Shown piece by piece: positions 6,941 to 14,438 of a stretch of DNA of 14,573 bases. Made by a program: the position numbers and the translations under genes. The notes under the pieces were generated by a model. It did no database searches. It was not told the DNA's origin and was given only the letters and a program-made list of their open reading frames with translations. The stretch spans positions 1 to 14,573 of the forward strand of contig JAUXEH010000034.1 of NCBI GenBank assembly GCA_030620655.1. Reading direction: 5' to 3'. Source of the DNA: Candidatus Aminicenantota bacterium. Its GTDB lineage: Bacteria; Acidobacteriota; Aminicenantia; Aminicenantales; Aminicenantaceae. Every line of letters begins with the position of its first letter. Position 1 is the stretch's first letter.

Positions 6941-6967
6941 TTGAACATCCGGCCAATTTCATATAAG
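6941..6967 (+). promoter_or_regulatory. Weak candidate promoter of the PHP gene
   Basis: TTGAAC (6941-6946) and TATAAG (6962-6967) resemble -35 and -10 boxes, but the 15-bp spacer is short (16 bp if the -35 is read as GTTGAA). The position fits a leader of about 60 nt before the ATG at 7036. Confidence 0.3.
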
Positions 6968-6983
6968 CTGGATAATTCATAAG
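6968..6983 (+). repeat. Solo copy resembling the end of the dispersed repeat
   Basis: CTGGATAATTCATAAG matches the left end of the 14239-14438 element (CAGGATTATTCATAAG at 14241-14256) at 14 of 16 positions. A third relative, CTGGATAACTCATGAA, lies at 13239-13254. All three are in non-coding DNA and in the same orientation, two of them just upstream of a gene start. Confidence 0.45.
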
Positions 6984-7035
6984 TCCGGGCTGCAGTTGAG
7001 AGATGTGACAGTTTCAATATGCGATGGAGGGCGGC

Positions 7036-9522
7036 ATGAAAAGAAAACGAGGGCTCCTGGCTGCGGGATCGGCAGTGATCCTGCTGACTGCGACACTTTT
7101 AGGTACTCCCCAGTGGAAGGTCCTGGAGGAGGCGGACGACCTCCCCGAGGCGTTCTGCTCCACCTGGCAGGAAGGCGATTACCTGGTCACGTTCGGCCGG
7201 CACATGGCCATCTTCGGCGGCGTCTCCAGGCCCATGTATTCGGTACTGAACTACCCCATAGGAAACGGAATAGGGTGCCTGATAAGCCTGGCCCCATCCG
7301 GAGCGGGAATCCAGAGCGATATCTGCCTGGGATCGCCCTATTTCTCCATCAATTCCAAGGCCCGGCCTCTGTTTTACTCTGAAATCAAACCCTTGACCGC
7401 GAGAGGTCAAAAGGAAGCCGGCGGGATTCGGGCCTCCGGCACCTATGCAGGGAAGGGCGGGATTGAGGCCGCAGTGGTCACAGTCTACCGCCTCGTCCCG
7501 GACTCGGGGGGCCGCGTGGATATCGCCTCGACCCTGACGAATTCGGGCATCCGGCCCATAGAAAAATTCGGCTACTCGCTTTACATGGGCACTGGGACGC
7601 GCTACTCGTTCTCCCCATTCCACCGCAGGATGCATCCGGATCTGAACTTCACGGTGTGCCCGCGGCCCGACCACACGCTCGTCAGGTGGAACCGGAACCC
7701 GGTCGGCAGGGAAAGAAAAGATGTGCTCCAGCCGGGCGAGAGCTACGAAGTCCGTTACTCCGTTTTCGTCGAGGCCGATATCAACGCTCTCCTGGAAAGG
7801 CTCTACCGGGAGGCCGGACACACACCGTTGTCTACCACCCTCAAGCTGATCGGGTTCCAGGGCGGCCTCTACGAGCTCATCATCCGGGAAGCGGTCTCGG
7901 ACTCGGTGTTTTTCCGGGGCTTTTTCAAGGACCGGAAGGTACTCTCCTTCCCACTTATCGCCGGGAGTTACACGGCCAGCGTCAACTTCTTCCCGGCCTC
8001 GGAGAAGATACAGTTCAAGGTGGGTGAGGGAGAAGACAACGCCGTGATCGTGAGGGAACCCCACTCGGGGACGGTGCACGTCCGGATCCAGGACCGGAAG
8101 GGCCGGCATGTCCCCGGCAAGGTCACGTTCATCGGCCTGCAACCCACCCCCTCGCCTTATTTCCAGCCCGAGAATCCGATCTTGACCGGCCGGGGATGGG
8201 AAGGCTTCAAGAATTCCCGCTATCCGGATTCCGAAGGCACCGACGTGACCCTCCCGGCAGGCACATACATGGTCTACGCCTCCCGCGGGCCGGAATTCTC
8301 GCTCGACACAAAACTCCTGGAGGTCTTCAAGGACGGGCACAGCTCACTCTGTTTCCGTATCGACCGCGTCCTCGACACCAAAGGCCTGATCTCCCTCGAT
8401 CCTCACCTCCACACGACATATTCCGACGGGTCCATGGGCATCCCGGAAAGGATCCGGTCCCTGGTGGCGGAGGGCCTGGACGTGGCTGTCGCCTCGGACC
8501 ACAACTTCGTCACCGATTACGGACCTGATCTCGAAGCGCTGGGGTATACGGACACCCTGGCCGTCATCTGCGGCAACGAGATCACGGTAGGAGGCATGGT
8601 CCACTACAACACCTTCCCGGTGCTCCACAGGCCCGGAGAGCCGCTGAACGGCGCGATCGATCCCATCTCGGATTCCATGGCCGAGCTCTTCGCCCGCAGC
8701 CGGAGCAAGGATCCCGACACCCTGATCCAGGTCAACCACCCGCGGAGCGGGAACATCGGGTATTTCAACATGTACCAGCTCGATCCCAAAAGGGCAGCCT
8801 TCGCCCTGGAAGGATTCGAGACCGGTTTCGACGTGCTCGAGGTCGTCAACGGGCCTTACTTCCATTCCAACAACGCGGACTCCATCCGGGACTGGTTTCA
8901 CCTGCTCAACCGCGGCTACACCATCCCCCTGATCGGGTCCTCCGACGCCCACGGCATCGATCAAGCGGAACCCGGCTATTCCCGCACCTATGTCCTCTAC
9001 AGTGGGAAAAAAGGACCCGACCTCGACGTTCCGGCGCTGATCGGCGCCCTCAAACAGGGCCGCTCCTTTTGCAGCAACGGCCCCCTGGTCGATGTCAGGG
9101 TGAACCGGAAACACACCTTCGGGGACACCTTTACCGACAAGGACGGCAAGGTCTCGGTCACGGTCCGGGTCCGCAGGGCCCCCTGGGTATCTCTCGACGA
9201 GGTTCGCATCATCATCAACGGCGAACGGGACGTGGTCCTGCCGGTCAAAGGCAAGAACGCCACGCGTGAGGATTTTACGCTCAAGGAGAAGGTGACCCTC
9301 GCCCGGGACGCCTACATCGTGGTCGAGGTGATCGGGAAACATGGGCTCTATCCCGTCATGCAGAGGGCCTCCCGGTCCGGCCTGAAGGAACACGCCACCC
9401 TGCCGTACGCGCTCACCAATCCGGTATTCGTCGACGTGGACGGAAACGGCCGCTTCGACCCGCCCTGGACGGAAAAGATCGAGCTGCTCCCCTCCATCCC
9501 CAAGAAGGAAAAAGAGGATTAG
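7036..9522 (+). CDS. Exported PHP-domain metallohydrolase (CehA/McbA-like)
   Basis: An 828-residue protein with an N-terminal signal peptide (KRKR, then a hydrophobic core to about residue 23). Residues of about 25-440 form a long, probably beta-rich region that I cannot assign. The PHP phosphoesterase-type domain follows, with metal-binding motifs DPHLHTTYSDGS (455-466), SDHN (487-490), GNEIT (513-517), NHPR (567-570) and SDAHG (636-640). The ligand set looks complete, so it should be an active metal hydrolase; CehA/McbA relatives cleave carbamates or phosphoesters, but the substrate here is unknown. A further beta-type tail of about 140 residues follows. I chose the ATG at 7036 because GGAGG (7026-7030) sits five bases before it; an in-frame ATG at 7024 overlaps that site. 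The next gene has its own promoter. Confidence 0.88.
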   Translation: MKRKRGLLAAGSAVILLTATLLGTPQWKVLEEADDLPEAFCSTWQEGDYLVTFGRHMAIFGGVSRPMYSVLNYPIGNGIGCLISLAPSGAGIQSDICLGSPYFSINSKARPLFYSEIKPLTARGQKEAGGIRASGTYAGKGGIEAAVVTVYRLVPDSGGRVDIASTLTNSGIRPIEKFGYSLYMGTGTRYSFSPFHRRMHPDLNFTVCPRPDHTLVRWNRNPVGRERKDVLQPGESYEVRYSVFVEADINALLERLYREAGHTPLSTTLKLIGFQGGLYELIIREAVSDSVFFRGFFKDRKVLSFPLIAGSYTASVNFFPASEKIQFKVGEGEDNAVIVREPHSGTVHVRIQDRKGRHVPGKVTFIGLQPTPSPYFQPENPILTGRGWEGFKNSRYPDSEGTDVTLPAGTYMVYASRGPEFSLDTKLLEVFKDGHSSLCFRIDRVLDTKGLISLDPHLHTTYSDGSMGIPERIRSLVAEGLDVAVASDHNFVTDYGPDLEALGYTDTLAVICGNEITVGGMVHYNTFPVLHRPGEPLNGAIDPISDSMAELFARSRSKDPDTLIQVNHPRSGNIGYFNMYQLDPKRAAFALEGFETGFDVLEVVNGPYFHSNNADSIRDWFHLLNRGYTIPLIGSSDAHGIDQAEPGYSRTYVLYSGKKGPDLDVPALIGALKQGRSFCSNGPLVDVRVNRKHTFGDTFTDKDGKVSVTVRVRRAPWVSLDEVRIIINGERDVVLPVKGKNATREDFTLKEKVTLARDAYIVVEVIGKHGLYPVMQRASRSGLKEHATLPYALTNPVFVDVDGNGRFDPPWTEKIELLPSIPKKEKED

Positions 9523-9557
9523 GGCCGAAGAGAGGCAGCAGCTAGTTCGTATAAACG

Positions 9558-9587
9558 TTGAGTTCATCTCGTCTTATTGAGTATAAT
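9558..9587 (+). promoter_or_regulatory. Sigma-70-type promoter of the lipid kinase gene
   Basis: TTGAGT (9558-9563) and a perfect TATAAT (9582-9587) are separated by 18 bp. The predicted start of transcription, near 9594, lies about 27 nt before the ATG at 9621. The promoter rules out the in-frame TTG at 9558 as a translation start. Confidence 0.6.
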
Positions 9588-9599
9588 AGAGACCGAATC

Positions 9600-9635
9600 A
9601 CACAGAGTGACGGCAGGACCATGACACAGAGCGAC
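9600..9635 (+). repeat. Short direct duplication at the kinase gene start
   Basis: ACACAGAGTGAC (9600-9611) and ACACAGAGCGAC (9624-9635) match at 11 of 12 positions and are 24 bp apart. In the kinase frame both read TQSD. Each copy is followed by a potential start: the first copy precedes ATG 9621, the second directly abuts ATG 9636. Confidence 0.6.
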
Positions 9636-10553
9636 ATGAATTCACCTCCCCGGGTCGTCTGCATCATCAACCCCAAGGCCGCCAACAGGAAGTGGGAGCG
9701 CAACATCCTCATCCGCAACTACCTGCATAAGCACCTCCGTGGGGAGTTCATCGACACACATAGAGACAAAGAATTCACGGTGCAGAAGACCGCCGAACTG
9801 TGTGCCGATCACGACATCATCGTGGCCGCCGGCGGAGACGGGACCATCGCCGATGTGCTCCAGGGGATCGTACGCTCAGAGCGCGCCCGGGAGGTGGCTC
9901 TCGGCATACTGCCGCTGGGAAGCGGTAACGCCTTCCGCATCTCGCTCGGGATCCCCCTGCACCTGCCCCGGGCGCTCAAGATCATCCAGGAGGGATTCAC
10001 CCGGGAGATCGATCTTATAGATTTCGGGGGCCGCGTGGGCACATTCGGGTCTCTGGGGGCCACGGCACAGGTGACCTGGAAGGCGGAACATCACTGGATG
10101 CCGGGTTTCTTCGGCCATCTCCTGGCAGGCCGGATCATGTCCCGGCTGTCCCGCAGGGAACAGGAGATCGAGCTCTTCGACGGCATCGACGACGACGGAA
10201 ACCACTTCGAGCACAAGGTACTGAACCTGAAGGTCTTCGACATCATAATCGGAAAAAGCAGCCATTTCGGCTACGGGTGGAAGATGGCTCCCCGGGCCAA
10301 GATCGATGACGGCTACATCGACCTCACTTTCTTCGAGATCAGCGGCAGCAGATTCCTGCTTTATCTCCCCAGCATCTATTTTGGGAAATTTCAGAAGACC
10401 CAGAAGCACTTCAAGGCCAAGCGGGCCATCATCAGGGGAAAGAACCTCCCCGTGCAGTACAACGGGGAGCTATTGGGGAAGCGGGATGTAGTCGAGCTCA
10501 AGATCCTGCCCCGGGCCACCAGGATCATCTCGCCCCGCAACTTCACGCCCTAA
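9621..10553 (+). CDS. Diacylglycerol kinase-family (YegS/DgkB-like) lipid kinase
   Basis: About 310 residues, normal for bacterial DAGK_cat lipid kinases. The N-terminal INPKAA (16-21) is the usual first motif, GGDGT (71-75) is the nucleotide-binding signature, and GSGNAF (100-105) is the third conserved motif. The C-terminal half has KMAPRAKIDDGYIDL and a late YNGE segment, as in the second domain of this fold. It should phosphorylate diacylglycerol or a related lipid at the inner membrane, perhaps for phospholipid recycling; exact substrate unknown. Start choice: ATG 9621 has AGGA upstream, but very close, while ATG 9636 (305 residues) begins right before the conserved region; either is possible. 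It has its own promoter at 9558-9587, 35 bp after the PHP gene ends, and converges with the amidohydrolase gene. Confidence 0.9.
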   Translation: MTQSDMNSPPRVVCIINPKAANRKWERNILIRNYLHKHLRGEFIDTHRDKEFTVQKTAELCADHDIIVAAGGDGTIADVLQGIVRSERAREVALGILPLGSGNAFRISLGIPLHLPRALKIIQEGFTREIDLIDFGGRVGTFGSLGATAQVTWKAEHHWMPGFFGHLLAGRIMSRLSRREQEIELFDGIDDDGNHFEHKVLNLKVFDIIIGKSSHFGYGWKMAPRAKIDDGYIDLTFFEISGSRFLLYLPSIYFGKFQKTQKHFKAKRAIIRGKNLPVQYNGELLGKRDVVELKILPRATRIISPRNFTP

Positions 10554-10573
10554 CTGTATCCAGGCGATTCCGT

Positions 10574-10669
10574 CAACTTGATCAGGGAGTAGCTCCCCGC
10601 AGATGCTCACCGGCCTCCCTCGGCAAGGCTGCATCAGCGATGGTCGCTTCAACTCCTCTGATTAAGTTG
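10574..10669. repeat. Structured dyad between convergent genes
   Basis: CAACTTGATCAG (10574-10585) and CTGATTAAGTTG (10658-10669) are inverted repeats matching at 11 of 12 positions. They enclose 72 nt that hold a GGGAG-TAG-CTCCC hairpin and further short complementary blocks. It sits in the 124-bp gap between the ends of the lipid kinase and amidohydrolase genes. It could stop transcription from both sides, but I see no T-tract after the stem. A small mobile hairpin element is the alternative. Confidence 0.55.
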
Positions 10670-10677
10670 GCGGGCCG

Positions 10678-12174
10678 TTATTCTTGCTCTTGGGCGCGGG
10701 CGGCGGACACCATGTCTTTCACCTCTCTGAGCAAGGCTCGGGCGTCGTAGACGAATCCGTCTTTTATGGTCCAGCGGACACCACCGGTCCGGACCACCTG
10801 TCCGTCGACCATGTCGAGGGTTCCGGTGGGATAGAGTACCCTCAGGTTCTTCAGGGGATTGCCCTCCACCAGGATCACATCCGCCAGCCAGCCCTGCCGG
10901 ATCCGACCCAGCTTGTCTTCCAGGCCCAGGATACGGGCATTGCTGCCGGTGGCATGCATGATCACATCGATGGGGTGGAATCCCGCTTCCTGATGGAGCT
11001 CGAGCTCCCGAATCAGGCTGAACCCGTACAACATGTAGATGTAGCCGGCGTCTTCGCCGCAGCCGACGAGGCCCCCCATGTCGGCAAAGGCGCGCACCGC
11101 CTTCATCCAGATCCGATAATTCTCTTTCCAGAAGACCTCGTCGGTCGTGGTCCAGTTCCAGTGATAGGAGCCGTGGTTGGCGGGATGGGGGACAAAGTAT
11201 TCTTCCAGCACCGGATGAAGATAGTCATCGAACCAGGGCTGATTCTGGGCCCTCAGCAGGCCCCGGTTGGCTTCGTAGATGACGAAAGTCGGGCACCAGG
11301 AGACTTGTTGGGCCACCATGTCCTTCAGGACCTTTTTCAGTTTCTCGGGATCGGCCTCCCGCCAGAGTCGGCCCGCGTAACGGAAGCGATCGCTCTCATC
11401 GTTGTAGTTATACCAATAAGGAAAATTCTGCGAGCCCCGCAGTGCGGCGTCCGGGACTCCGTACCAGTGCTCTATGCTGGTAACCCCGAAGGCCGCGTCG
11501 TGCCGGGCATCGGTCTCCTCCACTCCCACATGGTGCGCCACGCGCAGGCCCAGAGCGCGGGCTTCCGACACAGCCGCCTCCATGATGTCCCGGTCCATGC
11601 CGAAGATCTTGACGCCGTCTCCACCGGCTTGCTTTATCCTCCGGACCGCCTGCCTGGCTTCTGCCGGTGTGCGTCCACCCGCCCGCATGTACAGGAAGAT
11701 GCGGGGGGCGGCAATCTCACCGGCCCGGCTCTTATCCCGCTCCTTGAGCGTCTTCTGGGTGTTGGAGCCCACATCCCGCACCGTGGTTATCCCGCAGGAG
11801 AGCCAGAGTTTGTACAGATAATCGAAGGGGATGGCCCGGCGGCCGCGCGTGTCGTGTATGTGCGCATGCAGGTTGATCAAGCCGGGCAGGGCATACATCC
11901 CGCTCCCGTCGATCACATGGGCTTCGTGGGCGTAGGGGTTCTCGCCCCGTCGAGCACCGCGGACCGATTGGATGGCGCTGCCTTCGATCACGATGTCGAC
12001 CGGGCCCTGAGCCGGAGTCCCGTTGCCATCTACCATCATCACGTTTCGGATGATCAATCGGTCATATCGCCGGCCGCTCTCGATATTGGAGGTCTGGCCC
12101 GGGAGTGCGCTGCCGAGAGTCAGTATCAGAGATAGACTCATGACCAAACGTGTGCTGCTGTACCTTCTTTGCAT
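10678..12174 (-). CDS. Exported amidohydrolase-superfamily enzyme
   Basis: A 498-residue protein with a signal peptide (RRYSSTR, then MSLSLILTLGSALPG). The (beta/alpha)8 amidohydrolase signatures are intact: HAH metal ligands H103/H105 (in PGLINLHAHIHD), candidate carboxylated bridging lysine K189 (in GVKIFGMD), histidines H214/H215 and H236 (in SIEHWYG), and catalytic aspartate D375 (in GCGEDAG). N-terminal and C-terminal strands build the usual small beta-sandwich, ending with DVILVEGNPL. It resembles the COG1228 imidazolonepropionase/prolidase-like group, whose exported members often act on peptides, but the substrate is unassigned. I chose ATG 12174 for its GGAG site (12184-12181) six bases upstream; an in-frame ATG at 12186 overlaps that site. 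It follows the membrane-protein gene by 14 bp in one operon. Confidence 0.9.
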   Translation of the reverse strand: MQRRYSSTRLVMSLSLILTLGSALPGQTSNIESGRRYDRLIIRNVMMVDGNGTPAQGPVDIVIEGSAIQSVRGARRGENPYAHEAHVIDGSGMYALPGLINLHAHIHDTRGRRAIPFDYLYKLWLSCGITTVRDVGSNTQKTLKERDKSRAGEIAAPRIFLYMRAGGRTPAEARQAVRRIKQAGGDGVKIFGMDRDIMEAAVSEARALGLRVAHHVGVEETDARHDAAFGVTSIEHWYGVPDAALRGSQNFPYWYNYNDESDRFRYAGRLWREADPEKLKKVLKDMVAQQVSWCPTFVIYEANRGLLRAQNQPWFDDYLHPVLEEYFVPHPANHGSYHWNWTTTDEVFWKENYRIWMKAVRAFADMGGLVGCGEDAGYIYMLYGFSLIRELELHQEAGFHPIDVIMHATGSNARILGLEDKLGRIRQGWLADVILVEGNPLKNLRVLYPTGTLDMVDGQVVRTGGVRWTIKDGFVYDARALLREVKDMVSAARAQEQE

Positions 12175-12188
12175 TTCTATCTCCATGC

Positions 12189-13118
12189 TCAGGTCGACGG
12201 GATCACCAGCATGAGGGCCTCAACGGCCTCGGGGTGGAAGGTTCTGCCGGCCAGGTTCTTGATCTCCACCATGGACTTGAACTCATCCCGCCCCTGAAAA
12301 GGAGCCGACCTGGTCGCAATCCTGTCATAGACCTGGGCCAGCGCCATGATGCTGCTTCCCAAAGGAATGCCGGCCAGGTCCTTGTCCAGAGAATCTCTCT
12401 GTTGAACATAATGCGTGTAGAAGGCCCGCAGGAGGGGTTGGATCTCATTGAGCAGCGAAGATGTGGACCGCAGCATGACCTTTGTGCGGTCATCCAGCGA
12501 GCTCGCCAGGGCATCTTCCTCCGACCGCAGGAAATCCGTCATCTCCACGAAAAGGGGCAGACTGGAGCTAAGGTCGCCGGCCACTGAGAGCAGGGAGGCG
12601 GATTTGATGTTCTCGATCTCACTGGTCTCCAGCCCGGCGGCCGCGGCGATCCGGCCGGCGATCCGTGCCACCCGCTGGGCGGGAGGGGTGGCCTCATCGA
12701 TGCTCTCCAGGTATTTGAGCATGATCTCCAGGGTACCGACGTAGGCGGTGCGGAGCTTATCCAGCTTCGCCTCACGCTGTTCGGAAAAGGAGCCGATCAG
12801 CGCCCCGGTGAGGATAAGCAGGCTTCCCCAGGTCACGAGGTTTACCACCTCATGGAACATGAAAAAATTCTTGGGGCCGGTGATCAGTTCGAAGTAGACC
12901 AGATAGAGGATGACGAACAGAACGGAGAAGACCGCCGTGAGCACGGCGCGATTTTTCCCCAAGAAATACCCCGAGAGTATGACCGGGAGGAAGAAATAGT
13001 TGAGGAACGAGAACTTGTACTGGACCAGTAAGGCCAGGATAAGGACGCCCACGATGATCAGGCCGATGATCGCCCCCTCGTAATGCCCCCGGATGAACTC
13101 TTTTACCCGCCTGATCAT
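12189..13118 (-). CDS. Four-helix membrane protein with a degenerate HD-GYP-like domain
   Basis: A 309-residue protein. Four predicted membrane helices are at about 15-35, 37-54, 57-77 and 91-111, followed by a cytoplasmic part (about 125-309). That part follows the HD-GYP plan: TAYVGTLEIMLKYLESIDEA, RVARIAGRIAAAAGLETSEIENIKSASLL, and late ALAQVYDRIATR and FHPEAVEALMLV. The metal ligands are gone: the place of the HDIGK motif reads LLSVAGDL, GHSERVA-type sequence is TPPAQRVA, and there is no GYP. I infer a catalytically dead domain that may bind a nucleotide or partner. The ATG at 13118 is chosen because a strong promoter (13141-13169) lies inside the longer open frame that starts at 13187. 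No good ribosome binding site is visible. It is followed by the amidohydrolase gene. Confidence 0.72.
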   Translation of the reverse strand: MIRRVKEFIRGHYEGAIIGLIIVGVLILALLVQYKFSFLNYFFLPVILSGYFLGKNRAVLTAVFSVLFVILYLVYFELITGPKNFFMFHEVVNLVTWGSLLILTGALIGSFSEQREAKLDKLRTAYVGTLEIMLKYLESIDEATPPAQRVARIAGRIAAAAGLETSEIENIKSASLLSVAGDLSSSLPLFVEMTDFLRSEEDALASSLDDRTKVMLRSTSSLLNEIQPLLRAFYTHYVQQRDSLDKDLAGIPLGSSIMALAQVYDRIATRSAPFQGRDEFKSMVEIKNLAGRTFHPEAVEALMLVIPST

Positions 13119-13140
13119 CAGATCGACTCTATTGCCCCGA

Positions 13141-13169
13141 TATATATCACCCCCTCTGTCAGAAGTCAA
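13141..13169 (-). promoter_or_regulatory. Sigma-70-type promoter of the membrane protein/amidohydrolase operon
   Basis: On the minus strand TTGACT (13169-13164) and TATATA (13146-13141) are spaced by 17 bp, five of six consensus bases in each box. Transcription would start near 13134, about 16 nt before the ATG at 13118. It is divergent from the promoter at 13221-13229. Confidence 0.66.
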
Positions 13170-13220
13170 CAGAAGTTGAAGCCCCATTACCCCGAAGCGC
13201 TCTCGCGTCTGTTAAGACTG

Positions 13221-13229
13221 TGCTATAAT
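13221..13229 (+). promoter_or_regulatory. Extended -10 promoter of the sppA-like gene
   Basis: TGCTATAAT is a perfect extended -10 element (TGN-TATAAT). No good -35 is seen at the normal distance, which extended -10 promoters tolerate. Transcription would start near 13236, leaving a leader of about 31 nt that contains the repeat-end-like motif (13239-13254) and the ribosome binding site. Confidence 0.58.
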
Positions 13230-13238
13230 CGAACCAGC

Positions 13239-13254
13239 CTGGATAACTCATGAA
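13239..13254 (+). repeat. Solo motif resembling the dispersed repeat end, in the sppA leader
   Basis: CTGGATAACTCATGAA resembles CTGGATAATTCATAAG at 6968-6983 (13 of 16) and the element end at 14241. It sits between the -10 element and the ribosome binding site of the peptidase gene, partly running into the latter. Confidence 0.35.
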
Positions 13255-13266
13255 AGGAGGGAAAAC

Positions 13267-14235
13267 ATGAAACGACCGCTTGTGCTATCCCTGGTTTGTC
13301 TTCTTTTTACGACTGCATGCCATGTGCACCTCGACGTCCTGGGGACCAACAGGATCGAAGAGGTCACCCTGGCCGACTCCCGGGCAAAAGACAAGATCCT
13401 GCTCCTGGACATAAGTGGACTGATCGGTGTCATGGGCGATACCGGATTTTTCCCGACCAAAGACGGGAACATCCTGTCCCAGGTGTACTACCGGCTGGAA
13501 AGGGCGGCGGAAGACCCGAGGATCAAAGGCGTCATCCTCCGGCTGGACACACCGGGCGGGGAGGTGACCGCGAGCGACATCCTCTACAACGAGGTCAAGG
13601 AGTTCCGGGCCAGGACCGGGGTGCCGGTGGTAGCCCTCATGATGGGATTGTCTACCTCGGGAGGTTATTATGTGGCATCGGCCTGTGACCACATCGTGGC
13701 CCATCCATCCACCATAACCGGCAGCATCGGGGTGATCTCCATCTTCCCCAACATCGAGGAGCTGTTTGCGAAGATCGGGGTGGAGATGACCGTGATCAAA
13801 TCAGGCCAGATGAAAGACTCCGGGAGTCCCTTCCGCAAAATGAGCACCGAAGAGCAGGCCGTATTCCAGGACATCGTGGACGGTTTCCACGAGAATTTTG
13901 TCGAGGCGGTCTATTCGGGTCGGGAAGGCAAGATCTCGCGGGACAGGCTCAGCGACTTGGCCGACGGACGCATCTACACCGCCCCTCAGGCGCTGGAACA
14001 GGGGCTGATCGATTCCATAGGCTACTTCGCCGACGCCCTGAAGGAGGTCAAGGGGCTGGCCGGAGTATCCGAGGCCAAGGTCATATCCTACTCATACTAT
14101 CCCAAGACCAAGACCAACATCTACGCCACACGCCTGGACAACTTCATCTCCATGGACAGCACGGAGATCCGGCGGATGCTGCAGACGCTGAAGAGCGGGT
14201 TCTATTACCTATGGATCCCTCAGCTCACCAACTAA
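13267..14235 (+). CDS. sppA: SppA-type signal peptide peptidase (S49 family), predicted lipoprotein
   Basis: A 322-residue S49 peptidase, close to the length of the short bacterial SppA form. The N-terminus, KRPLVLSLVCLLFTTAC, looks like a lipoprotein signal with C18 as the lipidation site, though T at -3 is unusual; it may instead act as a membrane anchor. The catalytic pair is S131 (LSTSGGYYVAS) and K183 (GQMKDSGSPFR), 52 residues apart as in Bacillus subtilis SppA (S147/K199). RLDTPGGEVTAS (92-103) and ITGSIGVI (150-157) are further family motifs. It should degrade leftover signal peptides or membrane protein fragments on the outer face of the inner membrane. AAGGAGGG (13254-13261) five bases before the ATG is a strong ribosome binding site. 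It has its own promoter, so it is a single-gene unit. Confidence 0.93.
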   Translation: MKRPLVLSLVCLLFTTACHVHLDVLGTNRIEEVTLADSRAKDKILLLDISGLIGVMGDTGFFPTKDGNILSQVYYRLERAAEDPRIKGVILRLDTPGGEVTASDILYNEVKEFRARTGVPVVALMMGLSTSGGYYVASACDHIVAHPSTITGSIGVISIFPNIEELFAKIGVEMTVIKSGQMKDSGSPFRKMSTEEQAVFQDIVDGFHENFVEAVYSGREGKISRDRLSDLADGRIYTAPQALEQGLIDSIGYFADALKEVKGLAGVSEAKVISYSYYPKTKTNIYATRLDNFISMDSTEIRRMLQTLKSGFYYLWIPQLTN

Positions 14236-14238
14236 CCA

Positions 14239-14438
14239 GCCAGGATTATTCATAAGAATTGCCGATCCATACCAAAATATAAAGGAATAATTTCATTTAA
14301 ATATCGGCAATTCTTACCCTACGGGCGGGCCAATCTCACGGCATATACTTCGTTGCGGTGGATTCGCAGTAGCATACTACAGCTTCACCCACCGACGCCT
14401 CGTATCTACCATAATCTCGACCCGTGAATAACCCTGGC
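14239..14438 (+). mobile_element. 200-bp palindromic MITE-like element (element A)
   Basis: The ends GCCAGGATTATTCA (14239-14252) and TGAATAACCCTGGC (14425-14438) are 14-bp terminal inverted repeats with one mismatch. Inside, AAGAATTGCCGAT (14254-14266) pairs perfectly with 14303-14315 around a 36-nt loop. A second imperfect palindrome is centred near 14375, with CGGTGG (14356-14361) facing CCACCG (14389-14394) and GTAG/CTAC closing a CATA loop. It encodes no protein, so it would be non-autonomous. It begins 3 bp after the sppA stop and may also act in ending that transcript. No clear target-site duplication is visible. Confidence 0.62.

Larger units (their letters stand above)
6709..7035. 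other. Divergent intergenic region
   Basis: These 327 bp separate the divergent acetyltransferase and PHP genes. I see no gene. Contents, left to right: an AT-rich stretch (about 6770-6835) that probably holds the leftward promoter but has no clear box pair; a long GC-rich hairpin (6842-6907); a weak rightward promoter (6941-6967); and a 16-base repeat-end-like motif (6968-6983). The ribosome binding site GGAGG at 7026-7030 serves the ATG at 7036. Confidence 0.6.

Noticed and set aside
7099..9567. Long minus-strand open frames opposite the PHP gene
   Set aside because: The plus strand carries the PHP metal-binding motifs and a signal peptide; the minus-strand translations show no family signature.
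10574..10669. Integron attC site
   Set aside because: The arm ends resemble the RYYYAAC/GTTRRRY pattern only loosely and break it at essential positions; no integrase or gene cassettes are present.
13119..13187. Longer N-terminus for the membrane protein from an ATG at 13187
   Set aside because: A well-matched promoter (TTGACT, 17 bp, TATATA) lies inside this extension, and the added residues are not part of the predicted helices.
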